A DNA stretch of 64,000 nt from Syntrophus sp963665935 (lineage in GTDB: Bacteria; Desulfobacterota; Syntrophia; Syntrophales; Syntrophaceae): the NCBI GenBank assembly GCA_963665935.1, contig OY762510.1, positions 3,286,001 to 3,350,000 of the forward strand, read 5' to 3'. Position numbers and translations under genes: made by a program. Below, piece after piece: positions 62,207 through 64,000 of this stretch; within the stretch, counting starts at the first letter, position 1, and each line of letters begins with the position of its first letter. Under the pieces are notes generated by a model, which saw nothing but the letters and a program-made list of their open reading frames with translations, did no database searches and was not told where the DNA came from.

Positions 62207-63654
62207 AAAGAAAAACCCGCTGTCGCATCATGGTCTCCAGGAGATGGAGGTTTGGGGGGCTTCTCTTTTTGCATCTCTTCGATTTCTTTTTCAATATCCT
62301 GTCTTTTCGGATTACCGGCAGCATAATAATTCAACGCAGCCTTGAAATGAAAGAGGGCGCTGTCCTTTTTGCGAATTTTCTTGAAATACATTCCAAAATG
62401 GTAGTGCGAGGCCCCCTGATCCTTTGTCTCACCATAGGCCATCGCCAGCTGATAATGGGCATCCGCTTCAATCGAAGGTTTGTTCTCAATATTTTTCAAT
62501 ATCTTCAACGCTTCCTGGAAGCGGCCTTCGGCTTGGTAAGCCCTTCCCAGGTAAACGATCGTATTTGAGTCGTCGGGATTGAGAGACAAAGCCCGTGACA
62601 AATAATGGATGGCTTCGCCTGTTTGACCCGATCTAAAGCAGGTAATACCCAAATCCCTGACGATATCCCCATCACTGGGAGAAAGAGTCAGGGCCTTTTT
62701 AAAGTTCTTTATGGACTCCGAAGTCAATCCAAGCTTTTCCTGCGTCAAAGCGAGGCCATAGAGAGCATCAACATTGGATGGGTTAGCCTGAACAGAATTT
62801 TGAAAATATGTCAGCTTTAGTTCCGGATTTTTCCCGATAAAGAGGAGGTAAACCTGGATCCTTGTCAACCCCCCGATGATGCTTTCTTTGCCTATGTTTC
62901 TGTACCGGACCTGCAGAAGACCGTCGAGATAACGGATTCTCTCATCGGTTCCCGGATGGGTCAGGAAATAGGAAGGAACGCTCTTTGAGTAAAATTCATA
63001 CTTTCTCATGATCTTCAGGAAATCAAGCATGGATTTCCCCTCATAACCGGAGCTTACCAGGTAGGCCATTCCCAGTCGATCGGCTTCTTCTTCATGATCC
63101 CGGCTGTACTTGAGATTCATACTGGTCACTGCCGCCATGGAAAAGCTCGCGAGGGCGGCTGTCACTTCTCCACCGCCACCGAGAAATGCACCTGCCAGGA
63201 TGGCGGCTAAGGCCGCGATGTTCAGCTTGGTTGATTTTTCAATGATCGCGGCGATATGTCTCGCATTGATATGAGCGATTTCATGGGCGAGAACCCCTGC
63301 CAGTTCACTTTCGTTTTCGCAAAGATTGATGAGGCCTTTGTTGACATAGACATACCCTCCCGGAGTGGCAAAGGCATTGATTGCAGAGCTGTTGATCACA
63401 GAGAATTTGAATTCGAAGGGGGCCTTCGGTGAAGAAGCCAGGACGAGCTGCCCCACACGATTCATATAGTTGTTGATTTTCGGGTTTGAAATAAGCACGT
63501 TGCTTTTTTCTAATTTCTCGTAAAACTCCTTTCCAAGTTTCTTTTCATCCTCTAATGTAAAAGAAGCTTGCGCACCGTAGCTCGAGAGAAAAAGAAAAAA
63601 AACAACGAAGAGGGCAATAAATGCCATCTTCAGGCTGGGAACGACATGCGGCAT
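62203..63654 (-). CDS. M48 metalloprotease with TPR repeats (BepA-like)
   Basis: 483 residues. A signal peptide or N-terminal helix (about 10-28) is followed by an M48 protease domain with HEIAH (HExxH) and the third ligand in HEEEADRLG. Hydrophobic stretch AALAAILAGAFLGGG lies between. The C-terminal half (about 270-460) has TPR repeats. BepA assembles or degrades outer-membrane proteins such as LptD, fitting the LPS genes nearby. An in-frame ATG 27 nt downstream is the alternative start. Confidence 0.9.
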   Translation of the reverse strand: MPHVVPSLKMAFIALFVVFFLFLSSYGAQASFTLEDEKKLGKEFYEKLEKSNVLISNPKINNYMNRVGQLVLASSPKAPFEFKFSVINSSAINAFATPGGYVYVNKGLINLCENESELAGVLAHEIAHINARHIAAIIEKSTKLNIAALAAILAGAFLGGGGEVTAALASFSMAAVTSMNLKYSRDHEEEADRLGMAYLVSSGYEGKSMLDFLKIMRKYEFYSKSVPSYFLTHPGTDERIRYLDGLLQVRYRNIGKESIIGGLTRIQVYLLFIGKNPELKLTYFQNSVQANPSNVDALYGLALTQEKLGLTSESIKNFKKALTLSPSDGDIVRDLGITCFRSGQTGEAIHYLSRALSLNPDDSNTIVYLGRAYQAEGRFQEALKILKNIENKPSIEADAHYQLAMAYGETKDQGASHYHFGMYFKKIRKKDSALFHFKAALNYYAAGNPKRQDIEKEIEEMQKEKPPKPPSPGDHDATAGFSF

Positions 63655-63749
63655 TGGAAAATAGCATCCTTACTCTTTAATGTTTCATTTATATCATTAC
63701 TGATAGTCACATGCTATATGATAATGAACGAAAAGAAGACAGGAATTTT

Positions 63750-64000
63750 ATGGGAAAGAAACTGCTCATTACCATAGATGGCCCGGCGGGCGCCGGAAAA
63801 AGTACCGTGAGCAAAGCCCTGGCGCAGATCCTCTCCTACCTTTATCTGGATACCGGCTCCCTTTATCGCGCAATTGCGTACAAAATAATGAAGCAAAAGA
63901 AGAATTCAGAGGATACGCAATTTATAGAAAGCCTTTCGAATTCTCTCAATCTGCACCTTTTGGCTGAAAAGAACATCTTAAAGATCATCCTTGACGATGT
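63750..64000 (+). CDS. cmk: Cytidylate kinase, 3' end outside the window
   Basis: The first 83 codons of a (d)CMP kinase: the P-loop is GPAGAGKST and the substrate segment YLDTGSLYRAIAYK. It phosphorylates (d)CMP to (d)CDP. AGGA lies just upstream. The gene continues beyond the right edge. Confidence 0.93.
   Translation, partial: MGKKLLITIDGPAGAGKSTVSKALAQILSYLYLDTGSLYRAIAYKIMKQKKNSEDTQFIESLSNSLNLHLLAEKNILKIILDD

Overview
The window looks like chromosome from a Gram-negative, strictly anaerobic deltaproteobacterium. My best guess is something close to Syntrophus (Syntrophales); this is an inference from gene content, not a database result. Supporting signs are an LPS export permease pair, an OprO/P-type porin, an oxygen-sensitive ribonucleotide reductase with its radical-SAM activase, VPxPA-type C-terminal sorting tails, and a divergent AdoMet synthetase paired with AdoHcy hydrolase. 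No tRNA, rRNA, CRISPR array or insertion sequence was recognised.

The left 25 kb is mostly a phosphate-starvation island. After the tail of a chemotaxis receptor (3-1415) come a PhoB regulator (1636) and a four-gene run: an unrecognised 819-residue protein, a phosphatidylserine-decarboxylase-fold enzyme, a DksA-type RNA polymerase factor and a second PhoB. Then follow an anion porin, an Lgt-fold membrane protein, a hybrid histidine kinase, pyruvate kinase, a PIN-PhoH ATPase, two tandem alkaline phosphatases with small genes between them, and pstSCAB-phoU-phoR. Four PHO boxes made of 11-bp-spaced half-sites lie upstream of the 819-residue gene, the porin, the first alkaline phosphatase and pstS. 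In three of them a -10-like hexamer begins exactly 10 nt after the last half-site.

From 25.7 to 29.4 kb two minus-strand genes encode large secreted proteins: an FG-GAP/VCBS plus YD-like repeat protein and an RTX metalloprotease of the serralysin type. Next come groES-groEL, a MrfA/MrfB-like helicase-exonuclease pair, a VPxPA-CTERM envelope protein, a YdbH/YdbL-like envelope pair, a flavodoxin, a small radical-SAM protein, and an FHA-GAF-PP2C phosphatase.

The right 20 kb is mainly housekeeping: ileS-lspA, nadB, tsaD-DUF2062-rsmA, panC-panD behind a leader that can form a terminator or a competing stem, DUF502-metK-ahcY, lptF-lptG, a PHP hydrolase, nrdD-nrdG, a BepA-like M48 protease and the start of cmk. 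nrdD carries an in-frame amber codon inside its ATP-cone, and two NrdR-like boxes 32 bp apart lie upstream of it.

The strongest candidates for something undescribed are the PHO-controlled operon at 2.7-7.4 kb, the panC leader switch, and the interrupted nrdD.
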